Below, piece by piece: positions 62,618 to 64,000 of a stretch of DNA of 64,000 nt; position 1 is the first letter of the stretch; every line of letters starts with the position of its first letter. The notes beneath the pieces were generated by a model that saw only the letters and a program-made list of their open reading frames with translations, did no database searches and had not been told where the DNA came from. Made by a program: the position numbers and the translations under genes. Source of the DNA: Stutzerimonas stutzeri (lineage in GTDB: Bacteria; Pseudomonadota; Gammaproteobacteria; Pseudomonadales; Pseudomonadaceae); contig NZ_CP036186.1 in NCBI RefSeq assembly GCF_015291885.1, positions 3,982,001 through 4,046,000 on the forward strand, given 5' to 3'.

Positions 62618-62710
62618 ATGATACAGGTAACCAGTCTTCGCCTCCTCAGCCAGGCCGACGCGGCGCGCGCCAGCCACATGCCTGAAAACGCGCCGCGGGA
62701 AACACCTGAC

Positions 62711-64000
62711 TCAGCGCACGCCGACCTGCGGCCCGGTGAGACGCTCCAACAACGTACTCTGTATGTTGCGCGCATTCTGGTTACCGGTGGGGCTGATGCG
62801 CAGATAGCTGCCATCAGGTTGCAGAACCCAGCTCTGCGTGTTGTCGCTGAGGAAGCCTTCCAGCTCCTTCTTCACCCGCATGACCAGCTTCTTGCCTTCC
62901 ACCGGGAAACAGGTCTCCACCCGACGATCAAGATTGCGCTCCATCCAGTCGGCGCTGGAGAGATAGAGTTTCTCGTCCCCGTCGCTCTGGAAATAGAACA
63001 CCCGGCTGTGCTCAAGAAAACGACCGATGATCGAACGCACATGAATATTGTGCGAGACCCCGGCGATGCCCGGGCGCAGGCAGCACATGCCGCGCACGAT
63101 GAGATCGACGCGCACGCCGGTCTGGCTGGCCTTGTACAGCGCCTTGATCATCTTCGGATCGGTCAGCGAGTTGACCTTGAGAATGATGTGCGCTGCCTTG
63201 CCTTCGCTGGCGTGCTGGGTTTCCTGGGCGATCAGGTCGAGCAGCGCTTTCTTCAGGGTGAACGGCGCATGCAGCAGCTTTTTCATGCGCATGGTCTTGC
63301 CCATGCCGATCAGCTGGCTGAACAGCTTCGACACATCTTCGCACAGCGCATCGTCGGAGGTGAGCATGCTGTAGTCGGTATACAGGCGCGCATTGCCGGC
63401 GTGATAGTTGCCCGTGCCCAGATGCGCATAGCGCCGCAGCTCGCCGTTCTCGCGGCGCAGGATGAGCATCATCTTGGCGTGGGTCTTGTAGCCCACCACG
63501 CCGTAGATGACCACCGCGCCGGCCTGTTGCAGGCGGCTCGCCAGCTGCAGGTTGGACTCCTCGTCGAAACGTGCGCGCAGCTCGATGACCGCGGTGACTT
63601 CCTTACCATTGCGCGCTGCTTCCACCAGAGCATCGACGATTTCCGAGTTGGCGCCCGAGCGATACAGCGTCTGCTTGACCGCCAGCACGCAGGGATCCTT
63701 CGCCGCCTCACGCAACAGGTCGACCACCGGCGTGAAGGACTCGAAGGGGTGCAGCAGCAGGATGTCCTGCTTGGCGACGACGCTGAAGATGTTCTGGCTG
63801 TTCTGCAGCAGCTTCGGGATCGCCGGGGTGAAGGGCGCGTACTGCAGCTCCGGATGGCTGTCCAGGCTGGTGACGCTGAACAGCCGCGTGAGATTGACCG
63901 GGCCGTTGACGCGGTACAGCTCGCTCTCGCTCAGGCCGAACTGCTTGAGCAGGAAGTCGGCCAGGTGCTGCGGGCAGGTATCGGCCACCTCCAGGCGCAC
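62711..64000 (-). CDS. ppk1: Polyphosphate kinase PPK1 (5' end cut by window edge)
   Basis: PPK1 reversibly makes polyphosphate from ATP. The last 429 residues or so are visible, including the C1 and C2 catalytic domains. The autophosphorylated histidine is in KTHAKMM, followed by the conserved [12 protein letters not shown] block; a second conserved stretch is [16 protein letters not shown]. The frame runs off the right edge, so the N-terminal and head domains lie beyond the window. It converges with ppx. Confidence 0.96.
   Translation of the reverse strand: MRLEVADTCPQHLADFLLKQFGLSESELYRVNGPVNLTRLFSVTSLDSHPELQYAPFTPAIPKLLQNSQNIFSVVAKQDILLLHPFESFTPVVDLLREAAKDPCVLAVKQTLYRSGANSEIVDALVEAARNGKEVTAVIELRARFDEESNLQLASRLQQAGAVVIYGVVGYKTHAKMMLILRRENGELRRYAHLGTGNYHAGNARLYTDYSMLTSDDALCEDVSKLFSQLIGMGKTMRMKKLLHAPFTLKKALLDLIAQETQHASEGKAAHIILKVNSLTDPKMIKALYKASQTGVRVDLIVRGMCCLRPGIAGVSHNIHVRSIIGRFLEHSRVFYFQSDGDEKLYLSSADWMERNLDRRVETCFPVEGKKLVMRVKKELEGFLSDNTQSWVLQPDGSYLRISPTGNQNARNIQSTLLERLTGPQVGVR

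Overview
The window is a gene-dense chromosomal stretch of a high-GC gammaproteobacterium of the Pseudomonas type, most likely the P. stutzeri (Stutzerimonas) group. I base this on familiar gene strings: lptD-surA-pdxA-rsmA-apaG-apaH-glpE, prkA-yeaH-spoVR, cca-folK-folB-plsY-tsaD-rpsU-dnaG-rpoD, pilMNOPQ-aroK-aroB-damX-like-gltB-gltD-hemE, and ubiD-rho-trxA-ppx-ppk. The species is inference; no rRNA gene is present. Both ends cut genes: lptD lacks its 5' end at the left edge and ppk1 lacks its 5' end at the right edge. No gene-free stretch exceeds about 300 bases.

Layout. (1) 1-7.4 kb, plus strand: outer-membrane biogenesis (lptD, surA), pyridoxal phosphate (pdxA), 16S rRNA methylation (rsmA), Ap4A turnover (apaG, apaH) and a rhodanese (glpE). 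(2) 7.6-12.5 kb: the three-gene PrkA kinase / VWA-like / SpoVR stress module. (3) 12.5-20.9 kb: tRNA CCA addition, folate synthesis, phospholipid synthesis, tRNA t6A synthesis, then the rpsU-dnaG-rpoD macromolecular-synthesis operon and a tRNA-Ile2. (4) 21-30.8 kb: an accessory-looking block with an SLC13/TrkA-C permease, O-acetylhomoserine sulfhydrylase, thioredoxin 2, a 96-residue unknown, a DUF4105 (Lnb-like) protein, a DUF3015 protein, a lipoprotein and a divergent LysR/MFS pair. (5) 30.8-46.3 kb, minus strand: hemE, gltD, gltB, a DamX-like SPOR ATPase, aroB, aroK and the type IV pilus alignment operon pilMNOPQ. (6) 46.5-56.4 kb: ponA, malic enzyme, a thermonuclease, rpmE, priA, argS and an FtsN-like SPOR protein. 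(7) 56.4-64 kb: a ferredoxin-fused flavin reductase beside ubiD, then rho, trxA, ppx and ppk1.

Most of the window is core metabolism and information processing. I found no phage, insertion sequence, CRISPR array, toxin-antitoxin pair or recognisable defence system. The items most worth a second look are at the regulatory and compositional level: a near-perfect hairpin that buries the trxC ribosome-binding site; a terminator-shaped hairpin made from the first codons of the thermonuclease gene just downstream of rpmE; tandem terminators between rpsU and dnaG; markedly lower GC across pilMNOPQ; a perfect ten-copy hexanucleotide repeat in the DamX-like gene; and a Fre-like reductase with a ferredoxin domain beside ubiD, in the position that fre holds in E. 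coli.
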